This document shows, in pieces, positions 33,454 through 41,975 of a stretch of DNA of 64,000 bases (its first letter is position 1; each line of letters opens with the position of its first letter). The DNA is taken from contig CAYFPL010000005.1 of the NCBI GenBank assembly GCA_964344935.1, positions 344,121-408,120 of the forward strand, read 5' to 3'. Made by a program: the position numbers and the translations under genes. The stretch comes from GCA-2731375 sp964344935 (GTDB lineage: Bacteria; Pseudomonadota; Alphaproteobacteria; GCA-2731375). Below the pieces are notes generated by a model. The model was not told the DNA's origin and did not search any database. It saw only the letters and a list, made by a program, of their open reading frames with translations.

Positions 33454-34609
33454 CCTTGATTACGGACACCGGATGCGGGCCCTGTGGCCCCTGGAAGACG
33501 GTGCGATCTATTTGAACCACGGCACCGTCGGCGTTTCGCCCCGCGAGATCCTGGACGCGCAGTGGGACATCAAACAGCAGATCGAGGCCCATCCGGCCCG
33601 CTTCATGCTGCGCGAATTGAAGCCGCGCTTGCGGGACGCTGCCGGGGATGTGGCCGGCCTGTTGGGTGGCCGGGGTGAGGACTATGTCTTCACCGACAAC
33701 GCCACCACCGGCGTCAATGCGGTTTTGCGGTCCCTTGATTTGCGGCCCGGTGACGAAGTCCTGGTCACCGACCATACCTACGGTGCCGTGGCGAATGCGG
33801 CCCGGTACGCTTGCGAACGTGCCGGGGCGAACCTGGTTACCCTGGAAATCCCCTTTCCGATTGAGGGCGAGGATGTAGCGGTCGCCGCCGTCGCAGCTGG
33901 CCTGAGCGAGCGTACGCGCCTGGCCATCTTGGACCATATTACGTCCGAAACCGGCATCGTCCTGCCGCTTCGCCGCCTGGTGGAGCTTTGCCATGACGTC
34001 GGCGCCCAGGTGCTGGTCGACGGCGCCCATGCGCCGGGCACAATCGATCTGGACATCCCCGAAATGGGCGCGGAATGGTATGCGGCGAATTTGCACAAAT
34101 GGCTGTTCGCGCCCCGGGGCTGCGGTGTGTTGTGGGCCGATGCCCGGGTCCAGGACGATTTGCATCCTGCGGTCATATCCTGGCGCCTGGGCGAGGGTTT
34201 TACCGCCGAATTCGATTGGACCGGTACCCGTGATCCATCCCCATTTCTCACCCTGCCGGCAGCCCTTGCCTTTCGCGAGAGGATTGGCGGTGGGGCGATA
34301 CAGGCCTACAACCATGACCTTGCCGTTGCTGCCGCCAGTCTGTTGGCGAAACGTTTTGGTGGTTTGCCGGGTGCGCCGGCGCATATGACGGCGGCCATGG
34401 GGCTGGCCCCGTTGCCGCCAGAGTTGGCCGCGAACAAGGATGAAGCGGAGGCTTTGCGCGACCATCTGCTGCGGGATCACAATATCGAAGTGCCGATCAT
34501 TCCTTGGTCCGGCCGCCTGTGGGCCCGTATCGCCGTACAGGTCTATTGCCAAATGACCGATTTTGAAATATTGGCGGATGCCGTCGCGGCCTGGACCACG
34601 CGGCGCTGA
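33443..34609 (+). CDS. Class V aminotransferase (isopenicillin-N-epimerase-like)
   Basis: 388 residues from GTG 33443, overlapping the ligase; ATG 33473 is an alternative. Fold-type I PLP enzyme: YLNHGTVGVSPREILDAQ at the N-terminus, TDNATTGVNAVLR, LVDGAHAPGTIDLD with the pyridine Asp, and AANLHKWLFAPRGCG carrying the Schiff-base Lys. This is the CefD/isopenicillin-N-epimerase-like branch, whose bacterial members include amino-acid lyases, epimerases and desulfurases. In this operon it may remove nitrogen from the substrate; that is inference. Confidence 0.88.
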   Translation: MSADLDYGHRMRALWPLEDGAIYLNHGTVGVSPREILDAQWDIKQQIEAHPARFMLRELKPRLRDAAGDVAGLLGGRGEDYVFTDNATTGVNAVLRSLDLRPGDEVLVTDHTYGAVANAARYACERAGANLVTLEIPFPIEGEDVAVAAVAAGLSERTRLAILDHITSETGIVLPLRRLVELCHDVGAQVLVDGAHAPGTIDLDIPEMGAEWYAANLHKWLFAPRGCGVLWADARVQDDLHPAVISWRLGEGFTAEFDWTGTRDPSPFLTLPAALAFRERIGGGAIQAYNHDLAVAAASLLAKRFGGLPGAPAHMTAAMGLAPLPPELAANKDEAEALRDHLLRDHNIEVPIIPWSGRLWARIAVQVYCQMTDFEILADAVAAWTTRR

Positions 34610-34641
34610 CATTGTGAAACCTTTTCCAGGGAGTTGATCCC

Positions 34642-36459
34642 ATGCCGAGCTACAACGCCCCCACAAGAGAATTGCGCTTTGTTCTGAACGAACTGCTGGC
34701 GATCACCGAATACACCAATGTTCCCGGCTACAGCGATGTCAGTGCCGATCTGGTGGACGCGGTGCTGGAGGGCGGCGCCAAGCTCACCGAAGAGATCTGG
34801 GCGCCGTTGAACCAGGTGGGGGACAAGGAAGGCTGCCGGTTCGAGAACGGTGTGGTGCGGACGCCTGAGGGCTTCAAGGCGGCCTTCGATGCCTTCTACG
34901 AAGGCGGCTGGAATGCAATCTCATCGTCGCCCGATTGGGGCGGCCAGGGGCTGCCGGGAGTCTTGGGCCTGGCGATCACCGAAATGGCTATGTCGTCCAA
35001 TCTGTCTCTCTCGACATATGTGGGCCTGTCGGGGGGCGCTGCCAACGTGATCCAATCGGTGGCGCCGGATCATCTGAAGCAGATTTATGTACCGAAGATG
35101 ATGTCGGGGGAATGGACCGGCACCATGAACCTGACCGAGCCCCATTGCGGCACCGACTTGAAGCTGATGCGGACCAAGGCGGTTGAGCAGGACGACGGCA
35201 CTTACGCCATCACCGGTGACGAGCATGACATGACGGACAACATCGTCCATCTGGTGCTGGCCAAGGTGGAGGGCGAGGGCGAGGGTCTATCTGCGGTCTC
35301 TTTGTTTCTGGTGCCCAAAATCCAAGTCAATGACGACGGCACCCTAGGCCAGGGCAACAACGTGGTTTGCGGCGGCATCGAGCACAAGATGGGGATCAAG
35401 GGATCCTCCACCGCCGTCCTGCACTACGAGGGCGCCATCGGCCACCGCCTTGGGCCGAAGCCCAAGCCGCCCGAGATCGGCGAAGACGGCAAGCCGAAGA
35501 AACGCAGTTCCGGTGCCGGCATGGCGGGAATGTTCCAGATGATGAACGGCGCCCGCATCGGTGTTGGCTATCAGGGCATCGCCCTGTCCGAAGTGGCCTA
35601 TCAAAATGCCGCCGCCTATACCCGGGAACGCACCGCGGGCCGAGCGCTGAGCGGCGCAAAATATCCCGATCAGGCGGCTGATCCGATTGTGGTGCACCCG
35701 GATGTGAGGCGGATGCTGCTGCAGATGCGATCGTTCAACGAAGGTGCCCGGGCATTGCTGATGTGGCTGACCCACGAGGCCACTATCGGCCGCCATGACG
35801 AAGATGACGAGCGCAAACAGCAGGCGTCCGATCTGTTCAATCTGCTCACGCCGGTGGTGAAGGCGCATTTCACGGATGTGGGTTTCGAATGCGTCAACAT
35901 GGCCATGCAGTGTTTCGGCGGCCATGGCTATATCCATGAACACGGCATGGAACAGTTCGTCCGTGATGCCCGTATCTCGCAGTTGTACGAAGGCGCCAAT
36001 GGCGTCCAGGCCTTGGATCTGGTGGGCCGGCGCATGGGCGTGGACAATGGCCGTCCGGCCCGGGCCCTGTTCGGGGTGATCAGCGAGTTTATCGCCGCCC
36101 AAAAGGACGAGGAGATGGCGGAATTTACCAAGCCCCTGCAATCGGGCCTGGATGACCTTATGGCCACCACCATGTGGTTGGCACAGAACGCCATCCAGAA
36201 CCACGAGGAAGCTGGCGCCGCCTCGGTGGATTTCTTGCGCATGATGGGCGTGGTCGCCATCGGCTTCATGTGGGCCCGCATGGCCCGGGTGGCCATGGAT
36301 GCCCTGGCCGCGGGTACGGAGGACGAGGCGTTCTACGAGATGAAGCTGAATACCGCCCGTTACTATATGGGCCGGGTCATGCCTGATACCGCCGCCCTGA
36401 AGCTGCGCGCCATGGCGGGTGCCGAGGTCCTGATGATGCCTGGCGACGAGGCGTTCTAG
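34642..36459 (+). CDS. Acyl-CoA dehydrogenase, large-subunit type (~600 aa)
   Basis: 605 residues, longer than the ~380 of classical enzymes because of a C-terminal extension (residues ~480-605), as in the FadE/AidB-like 600-residue branch. It has the flavin-binding NLTEPHCGTDLKLMRT and GIEHKMGIKGSST segments, a Lys/Pro-rich loop near 275-290, and CFGGHGYIHEHGMEQFVRDARISQLYEGANGVQ, which ends in the catalytic-Glu loop (listed here as two adjoining blocks, CFGGHGYIHEHG and QLYEGANGVQ). It transfers electrons to ETF. Last gene of the five-gene operon. Confidence 0.92.
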   Translation: MPSYNAPTRELRFVLNELLAITEYTNVPGYSDVSADLVDAVLEGGAKLTEEIWAPLNQVGDKEGCRFENGVVRTPEGFKAAFDAFYEGGWNAISSSPDWGGQGLPGVLGLAITEMAMSSNLSLSTYVGLSGGAANVIQSVAPDHLKQIYVPKMMSGEWTGTMNLTEPHCGTDLKLMRTKAVEQDDGTYAITGDEHDMTDNIVHLVLAKVEGEGEGLSAVSLFLVPKIQVNDDGTLGQGNNVVCGGIEHKMGIKGSSTAVLHYEGAIGHRLGPKPKPPEIGEDGKPKKRSSGAGMAGMFQMMNGARIGVGYQGIALSEVAYQNAAAYTRERTAGRALSGAKYPDQAADPIVVHPDVRRMLLQMRSFNEGARALLMWLTHEATIGRHDEDDERKQQASDLFNLLTPVVKAHFTDVGFECVNMAMQCFGGHGYIHEHGMEQFVRDARISQLYEGANGVQALDLVGRRMGVDNGRPARALFGVISEFIAAQKDEEMAEFTKPLQSGLDDLMATTMWLAQNAIQNHEEAGAASVDFLRMMGVVAIGFMWARMARVAMDALAAGTEDEAFYEMKLNTARYYMGRVMPDTAALKLRAMAGAEVLMMPGDEAF

Positions 36460-36461
36460 GT

Positions 36462-37664
36462 TTAGCGTCCCTGTCGGGTCGTTGCCAGCAGATACAAGCC
36501 CGCTGCCAGGCAAAGGGCGGCGATGAGGTAAAAGGCATTTGCATAGCCGCCGCCGAATTCGACCATGGCGCCGAACAATGGCGGCCCGCTGACGATGCCG
36601 AAAAACAGGAAGAACTGACCGCCGCCGGTGGCCTCGCCGATCTTTCCGGCAGGCGCAAGGCGGGCAAATTCCGATAGCAGCAGGCCCAGCACGCCGTTGG
36701 TGCTGGCTCCCAGCATGACGGCGACCAGGGCGGTGAGCCAGAATGGCCAGGCCGGCGAGAAGAAACTCATGGCCATGATGCTGACAGCCATGAGGATTCC
36801 GATCAGACCCAGCAGCAACCAGCTCGATACGAATCGGCCCGCGATGATGCCCCAGGCCACCCGTGCCGGGATGGCGGAGCCATGTATGATGGCGAAAATG
36901 CCGCCCGCAAAAGCCAACGACAAACCGTTCTCCTGCTCCAGATAGACCACGATGAAGGAGAGAATGGCCAATTGCGCAAAGGTGAAAAAATAGCCTGCCG
37001 CCGCCAGGGTCAAAAGTGGCCGGCTGCTCATCACCAAAGTCAGGGATGCCGCTACACCGGCTAGATTTATGCGCTCGTTTGGGTCCCGGTCATCATCCAG
37101 CCCCTGCCGGATCAGTTGCAGCCCGATCGCTGTGGCAACCGGGATCACGGCCACCGCCATGACCGCGACGCGCCAATCGTAAAGCAGCATCAGCGGCGGC
37201 AGCAGCAGCCCGGCCAGCATGCCGCCCATGGGTGTGCCGGTCTGTTTGACGGAAAAGACGAAGGGCTGCCAGCGCAACGGCGCATGACGGGCCAGAATAC
37301 GGGAACCGGCGGGGTTGAGCAGCCCGGTTCCGGTGCCAATCAGCGCTCCTGCCACAAGGGCGATGCCCCAATTCGGCACCGCGCCGGCCAAGATAAGGCC
37401 TAAGCCCGTGACCAGAAGTGAAAATTGCGAACTGCGGATGACGCCATGGCGGGCCAGAATGCTACCCGCGGCCAGGCCCGAAATCATGCCGACAATGTAG
37501 ATCACGGCTGTATAGATACCGATGCCCGTGGCCGGTACGCCAAGATCGGCCGCGGCCTGGACCGCGACCACGGCGCCGGCGAAGCCGCACATGGTGCCGA
37601 ACGACTGCACCGCCAGCATGGCCGGCAGGGCGATGGTCGTCTTTGTCCGCAGCAACTCGCGCAT
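36462..37664 (-). CDS. MFS transporter
   Basis: 400 residues from ATG 37664 (MRELLRTKTT), about 12 membrane segments. The open frame continues to 37757, but that would place the operator at 37716-37732 inside the coding region and adds a low-complexity tail. Drug/metabolite-type MFS; GLAAGSILARHGVIRSS is the loop 2-3 region. Substrate unknown. The upstream palindrome matches the one in front of the XRE regulator, so it is a likely member of that regulon. Confidence 0.84.
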   Translation of the reverse strand: MRELLRTKTTIALPAMLAVQSFGTMCGFAGAVVAVQAAADLGVPATGIGIYTAVIYIVGMISGLAAGSILARHGVIRSSQFSLLVTGLGLILAGAVPNWGIALVAGALIGTGTGLLNPAGSRILARHAPLRWQPFVFSVKQTGTPMGGMLAGLLLPPLMLLYDWRVAVMAVAVIPVATAIGLQLIRQGLDDDRDPNERINLAGVAASLTLVMSSRPLLTLAAAGYFFTFAQLAILSFIVVYLEQENGLSLAFAGGIFAIIHGSAIPARVAWGIIAGRFVSSWLLLGLIGILMAVSIMAMSFFSPAWPFWLTALVAVMLGASTNGVLGLLLSEFARLAPAGKIGEATGGGQFFLFFGIVSGPPLFGAMVEFGGGYANAFYLIAALCLAAGLYLLATTRQGR

Positions 37665-37715
37665 CGGCGGGGGAGATCCATTCGTTTCGTTGGCCAGGGT
37701 GATGGCGCGGGAACC

Positions 37716-37732
37716 ATTACCCGAGAGGTAAT
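37716..37732. promoter_or_regulatory. Operator-like palindrome shared with the XRE/MmyB regulator promoter
   Basis: ATTACC (37716-37721), five bases, GGTAAT (37727-37732). The following 10 bases (TGTTTTGCCC) are identical to those following the site at 43647-43663. It lies 52 bases upstream of the MFS start on one side and 64 bases upstream of the thioesterase start on the other. Confidence 0.65.
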
Positions 37733-37795
37733 TGTTTTGCCCTCGCCCGGGTGCCATCCTGGAACTGGATGAACATTCTGATAAGGGACATTGTT

Positions 37796-38215
37796 ATGGG
37801 CGAGAGTATCATCGACCCGGACCTGACGGCCAGCATGCGGGAACGCATGCCGTTGGCGGATACGTTGGAGATGGAGTTTATTTCCGCCGCGCCTGCGGGT
37901 ATCAGGGCGCGCATGGCCTGGGCCCCGGAACGCTGCACCACGTTCGGCATTTTGCATGGCGGCGCTATCATGGCCTTCGCCGATACCCTGGGTGGGTCCC
38001 TGGCATTTCTGAATCTCCCCGACGGGGCGACCGCCACGACCACTATCGAAAGCAAGACCAATTTCTTCCGTGCTGTCCGCGGCGGCTATCTGCACGGTCA
38101 TGCCACCGCTTTGCACGCCGGGCGCAGCACCATTGTCGTCGATACGGAGTTGACCGACGATGAAGGCAAGCGCATTGCCCGCGTCACCCAGACACAAGCC
38201 GTGTTGCGCGGATGA
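37796..38215 (+). CDS. PaaI-type hotdog thioesterase
   Basis: 139 residues from ATG 37796, supported by AAGGGA seven bases upstream. Hotdog fold of the PaaI/YiiD branch: FGILHGGAIMAFADTLGG (the HGG motif with the catalytic Asp), ATTTIESKTNFFRAV, and a C-terminal ARVTQTQAVLRG strand. It hydrolyses acyl-CoA, often aromatic or hydroxylated. Divergent from the MFS gene with the palindromic operator in between. Confidence 0.88.
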   Translation: MGESIIDPDLTASMRERMPLADTLEMEFISAAPAGIRARMAWAPERCTTFGILHGGAIMAFADTLGGSLAFLNLPDGATATTTIESKTNFFRAVRGGYLHGHATALHAGRSTIVVDTELTDDEGKRIARVTQTQAVLRG

Positions 38216-38953
38216 TTATCGGTGTTTTGCGTATATTGCCCTGACCCAGGCGGAGCCGGGATGATCGGCCCAGCGGGCCAGGAACCGCCTGATGCTCTCG
38301 GGCATGGGTTCAGGCCGGGTCATCTCGCAATCGCCTGGATTGACCGCCGGCGCCATTAGGGCAGCAGCCGTCAAATCGGCGATCGAGAAATTTTCGCCGA
38401 CCAAGTATCCCGTATCCGCCACCCGCTCGGCAATGTCGTCGAAGATGGCGGCCGTCAACTCGTAGGCCCGGTCGATCGATGCCTGGTCGGTGACGCCATT
38501 GCCTTTTTTGATCAGCCCCTTGGCGAGGGGATAGCTTGCCCGATAGGCTAGGCGCACGGCCAAACTCTTGCCTTCCGAAAACATCCGGCACGTGTAGGCC
38601 CCTTCATCAACCATGACCGAAAACAGTGCCCGACGGATATTGGGGCCCAGTTCCGCATCGAGGCGGTTTTGCAGCTGCAGGGCTTCGGCGCGCGCCTTGG
38701 GTTCGGCGGGATAAAGTGCGGGGTCGGGCGCGATCTGTTCCAACCGCTCGATAATCTGGGCCGAACCGGCGAGGGGCTCTCCATCGATCCGCAACACCGG
38801 GGTCTGGGTCTGGCCGCTGAGTTTGCGGATGGCGGGCATATGGGGGCCGGGAAGGTAGTTGATCCGGCGATGTTCCAGGCCCTTGTATGCCAGGGCCCAG
38901 CGAACCTTCTCGTTGAAATGAGAATAGGGGAATTGATGCAGCTCTAATGCCAT
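38216..38953 (-). CDS. Glutathione S-transferase family protein
   Basis: 245 residues. The N-terminal thioredoxin-like domain (LELHQFPYSHFNEKVRWAL, TPVLRIDGEPLAGSAQIIERL with the glutathione-contacting Ser) precedes an all-helical C-terminal domain (VGENFSIADLTAAAL). The S-x-F-N-E-K-V-R start resembles GSTs whose catalytic residue is Ser. Probably detoxification or stress. Divergent from a TetR-type regulator with inverted repeats between them, which suggests direct control. Confidence 0.88.
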   Translation of the reverse strand: MALELHQFPYSHFNEKVRWALAYKGLEHRRINYLPGPHMPAIRKLSGQTQTPVLRIDGEPLAGSAQIIERLEQIAPDPALYPAEPKARAEALQLQNRLDAELGPNIRRALFSVMVDEGAYTCRMFSEGKSLAVRLAYRASYPLAKGLIKKGNGVTDQASIDRAYELTAAIFDDIAERVADTGYLVGENFSIADLTAAALMAPAVNPGDCEMTRPEPMPESIRRFLARWADHPGSAWVRAIYAKHR

Positions 38954-38969
38954 TTTTCGTCCGAAATCT

Positions 38970-39016
38970 ATTGCATGTTAAGTAACATATAAATAATATG
39001 ATGGCTAACATGCAAT
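38970..39016. promoter_or_regulatory. Inverted-repeat operator region between GST and TetR genes
   Basis: Perfect 11-base arms ATTGCATGTTA (38970-38980) and TAACATGCAAT (39006-39016) are 25 bases apart. The left arm also forms a tighter palindrome, ATGTTA-AG-TAACAT (38975-38988), with the neighbouring bases. The AT-rich stretch between the arms probably holds one or both divergent promoters. This fits autoregulation by the TetR-type gene and control of the GST gene. Confidence 0.7.
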
Positions 39017-39036
39017 GATTCGTCAACTGGAAAGCC

Positions 39037-39615
39037 ATGCGCTACAAGCCAGAACACAAGGAATTGACCCGAATCCGCATCATCGATGTGGCCGGCACCC
39101 TGTTCCGCCGCCACGGCTATGACGGTGTCGGCATTGATCAGATTATGGCGGCAGCGGACCTGACGCGCGGCGGCTTCTACAGCTATTTCGCGTCAAAAGC
39201 AGAACTGTTTGCCGCCGTGATTGAAAGCGAACATGGTTTCAACGCCATGATGAAACGGCGGCCGGGGCCATCGCCGCGGGACTTGCTGGATCAGGCCCTG
39301 GCCATCGTGGATGGCTACCTATTGCCGGAAAATCGGGCGGAAATCGGGGCGGGTTGCAGCATGGCCAGCCTGTCGGTGGATGTGGCCCGCGCCGGCGCGC
39401 CGGCGCAATCGGCGTTCAGCCGCAAACTGTCGGAGTTGGCGGCCCAATTCGCCAAGGGCTTGGACAAGCCGGAGGAACTTGACGACCGGGCCCTGACGGC
39501 CATGGCCATATGTGTGGGCGGCGCGGTGCTGGCGCGGGCTGCCAATGATGACAGATTGGTCGATCGTCTCAGCAAAGCCTGCCGGGAAGCAGTGCGAACC
39601 CAGCTTAGAACCTGA
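39037..39615 (+). CDS. TetR/AcrR-family transcriptional regulator
   Basis: 192 residues. N-terminal TetR helix-turn-helix: RIIDVAGTLFRRHGYDGVGIDQIMAAA then TRGGFYSYFASKAELF (recognition helix and following turn). The C-terminal ligand domain resembles the TetR_C_37-like set with CSMASLSVDVAR. Likely represses itself and the divergent GST gene through the inverted repeats upstream. Its 3' end overlaps the convergent P450 gene by 11 bases. Confidence 0.92.
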   Translation: MRYKPEHKELTRIRIIDVAGTLFRRHGYDGVGIDQIMAAADLTRGGFYSYFASKAELFAAVIESEHGFNAMMKRRPGPSPRDLLDQALAIVDGYLLPENRAEIGAGCSMASLSVDVARAGAPAQSAFSRKLSELAAQFAKGLDKPEELDDRALTAMAICVGGAVLARAANDDRLVDRLSKACREAVRTQLRT

Positions 39616-40819
39616 TCGGCAAATGCCGGGGCCCACGGACCTGACCGCCAGCCCAGGTGACCGCGTCCATGTCCGTCAATTCGAAGTCCGGAATGCGTTC
39701 GAACCAGACGCGCAGGGCCACGTCCATTTCCATCCTCGCCAGGTTGGAACCGGCACAGCGGTGGGGCCCGATACCGAAGGCCACATGGCGGTTCTTTTTC
39801 CTGTCCAGAACCACCTTGTCCGCATCCTCGAAAAAATTCGGGTCGTGGTTGGCGGCGGGGAAGTTCATTAAGACCTTGTCGCCCGGCTGGAAGGTAACGT
39901 CGCCCACTTGGGTTTCTTCCGTGACATGGCGGGCCATGGTCACTGGCGCATAGACCCGCAGCATCTCTTCTATCGCCGTGGGGAACAGCTCGGGCTCGTT
40001 TGCAAGGCGCCGGCGATCCTCTGGGTGCGTGGCGAAATGCAGAAGCGCCGAGCCAATGGAACTCCACGTGGTATCGATGCCCGCAACCAGCAACAAATTG
40101 CACATGCCGATCACCGCCTTGCGGGCCACGGGCTGGCCATTGATCTCCTGCGCCAGCAGGTGCGACATCAGATCGTCTTTCGGTTCCTGCTTGCGCGCGT
40201 CCACCAGTTCACCGAAGAACGTGCGCAGGATCCGGTTGTACTTATTCCGCTTCTCCAGATCCGTGTTGCCCTCTTCCAAAAGGCCACGAATCCAGCCGAT
40301 GAACTCGTCCGTCCTGTCCTCGTCCACGCCGATAACATGGGCGATGGTCTTGGCCGGAATATGTACGGCATAGTCCAGGGCAGCATCGCAGCTTCCCTTT
40401 TCGATGAAGCTATCGATCAGTGAATGGCATAAATCTTCAACGTACGGGCGGTGCGCCTCGGTCGCTTTCGGCGAAAACAGGGGCAACAGCAAGCGCCGCA
40501 TGGGCACATGTTCCGGTGGGTCGGAGGTGATGGGTGGTGCGGAGTTGCCGTATTCCGCCAAGACGGGATCGAAATCCATCTCCTCCCGTTTCTGGCTCAC
40601 CACCAGGACGTTTTTCGATGACAGGGCCGGCACCATGCGGACGAAGGCCTGCATATCCTCATAGCGAGTCGGCAGCCAGGAGCCGCCCCAACGCTCGGTA
40701 TGGGCGATGGGGCATTTATCCCGCAACTCGTTCCAGATCGGCACCGGGTCCTTGATATAGTCTTCGTCGAAGATGTCGTAATCGCTGGCCCAGTCATCGA
40801 CCGGTGGGTTGGTGCCCAT
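39605..40819 (-). CDS. Cytochrome P450
   Basis: 404 residues from ATG 40819 (MGTNPPVDDW); the extra upstream frame runs into the ferredoxin-gene spacer. Class I bacterial P450: I-helix VAGIDTTWSS, K-helix EEMLR (ExxR), and the heme loop FGIGPHRCAGSNLAR with the thiolate Cys. The enzyme resembles CYP families used for terpenoid, sterol or fatty-acid hydroxylation. The ferredoxin gene 41 bases upstream on the same strand supplies electrons; a ferredoxin reductase is not in the window. Confidence 0.95.
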   Translation of the reverse strand: MGTNPPVDDWASDYDIFDEDYIKDPVPIWNELRDKCPIAHTERWGGSWLPTRYEDMQAFVRMVPALSSKNVLVVSQKREEMDFDPVLAEYGNSAPPITSDPPEHVPMRRLLLPLFSPKATEAHRPYVEDLCHSLIDSFIEKGSCDAALDYAVHIPAKTIAHVIGVDEDRTDEFIGWIRGLLEEGNTDLEKRNKYNRILRTFFGELVDARKQEPKDDLMSHLLAQEINGQPVARKAVIGMCNLLLVAGIDTTWSSIGSALLHFATHPEDRRRLANEPELFPTAIEEMLRVYAPVTMARHVTEETQVGDVTFQPGDKVLMNFPAANHDPNFFEDADKVVLDRKKNRHVAFGIGPHRCAGSNLARMEMDVALRVWFERIPDFELTDMDAVTWAGGQVRGPRHLPIRF

Positions 40820-40860
40820 GGTACTTTTCCCCCGATTTGTCGGCGATGGTTGTCGCCGAT

Positions 40861-41058
40861 TTAGTCTTTCACGTACTCGATGGCGTACTCGGGACAATTC
40901 TCTACGGCCAGCTTAGCCTTGTCCTCAAGCTCGGGCGGGACGTTGCCGTCGTTCAGGGCCGTGGCGGTGCCATAGTCGTCCACGTCGAACAATTCCGGCG
41001 CCAGGGCGCAGCAGCGGTTGTGACCCTCGCATTTGTCAGTAATCACCCTCACACGCAT
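40861..41058 (-). CDS. P450-type [3Fe-4S] ferredoxin
   Basis: 65 residues. The cluster ligands read C10-x2-H13-x2-C16 ... C55-P, with His in place of the second Cys, the pattern of the small ferredoxins paired with bacterial P450s; Cys17 is next to a ligand and may be spare. CALAPELF and ENCPEYAI are the usual flanks. It is directly upstream of the P450 gene on the same strand and is its probable redox partner. Confidence 0.93.
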   Translation of the reverse strand: MRVRVITDKCEGHNRCCALAPELFDVDDYGTATALNDGNVPPELEDKAKLAVENCPEYAIEYVKD

Positions 41059-41160
41059 CGTCGTTACTCCCTATCTTTGACCATTGTGGTCCCTTTGGAT
41101 ATCAATTGGGCCAAGAGTACCGGCGCGGTGCCGGGTTGTCCATGAAAGGGAGGTGTCGTC

Positions 41161-41964
41161 ATGGGTTTGGTTTCAGGCAAGGTAGCGATGGTGACGGGTG
41201 GCGGATCGGGTATCGGCCGGGCCTGTGCCGAGACCCTTGCGCGGGAAGGCGCGCGCGTTGTCGTCACCGATATTGACGCTGCCGGGATGGCGGAAACCGC
41301 CGCCAACATCGAATCCGCCGGCGGCGCGGCCCTGGCCCTGATGCACGATGTTACGGACGAAGATGCTTGGATCTCCGTGCTGGCGGAAGTGGAAGGCCAT
41401 TGGGGCGGCCTGCATGTCCTGGTCAATAATGCGGGCATCGGCATTGGTGGGTCGCTTTTGGAGATGACCCTGGAAGACTGGCAGCGGCAGAACGCCATCA
41501 ACCTGGATGGCGTCTTCCTGGGCACCAAACACGGTATCCCACTGATCGATCGTTCCGGTGGCGGTTCCATTATCATCATGTCGTCGGTCGCCGGCCTGCG
41601 CGGCTCGCCCAACCTGGCGGGCTATAGCGCCACCAAGGGCGGCGTGCGCCTGTTCTCCAAGTCCGCCGCTCTGGAATGCGCCGCCGCCGGCCTCAAAGTA
41701 CGGGTCAATTCCGTCCATCCCGGCATTATCGATACACCGATCTGGACCAAGATTCCCGCCCAGGGCCTGATCCCCGGTGCCAATGCCCTCAATCCCGAGG
41801 AACTGGCCGGTGGCACGGTGGCCAAACGGGCGGGGCAGCCGCAGGAAATCGCCGACGGCGTGCTCTACCTCGCCTCCGACCAGTCCTCCTATGTCAACGG
41901 CTCGGAACTGGTGATCGACGGCGGCCTGATGGCCGGCGGCGGCCGCGCGGTTTTGCAGAATTGA
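41161..41964 (+). CDS. Short-chain dehydrogenase/reductase
   Basis: 267 residues. NAD(P)-binding TGGGSGIGRA near residue 14, an Asp at the end of strand 2 (VVVTDID) suggesting NAD preference, NNAGIG, active-site Ser in IIMSSVAG, and Y-x3-K in GYSATKGG. AAGGGAGG precedes the ATG. Probably oxidises an alcohol in the same catabolic module as the enoyl-CoA hydratase that follows. Divergent from the ferredoxin/P450 pair; the 100-base gap has a small GACCA/TGGTC palindrome at 41079-41091. Confidence 0.93.
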   Translation: MGLVSGKVAMVTGGGSGIGRACAETLAREGARVVVTDIDAAGMAETAANIESAGGAALALMHDVTDEDAWISVLAEVEGHWGGLHVLVNNAGIGIGGSLLEMTLEDWQRQNAINLDGVFLGTKHGIPLIDRSGGGSIIIMSSVAGLRGSPNLAGYSATKGGVRLFSKSAALECAAAGLKVRVNSVHPGIIDTPIWTKIPAQGLIPGANALNPEELAGGTVAKRAGQPQEIADGVLYLASDQSSYVNGSELVIDGGLMAGGGRAVLQN

Positions 41965-41975
41965 CGGCCATCGCC

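Noticed and set aside
33251..34666. Antisense frame opposite the class V aminotransferase
   Set aside because: The sense strand has all PLP-enzyme motifs; the antisense product has none.
35344..36513. Antisense frame opposite the acyl-CoA dehydrogenase
   Set aside because: Shadow of a well-conserved gene; His-rich product typical of reverse-frame reading.
41079..41091. GACCA-TTG-TGGTC palindrome in the ferredoxin/SDR divergent region as an operator
   Set aside because: Only five-base arms and no second copy found; kept as a remark in the SDR entry rather than a feature.
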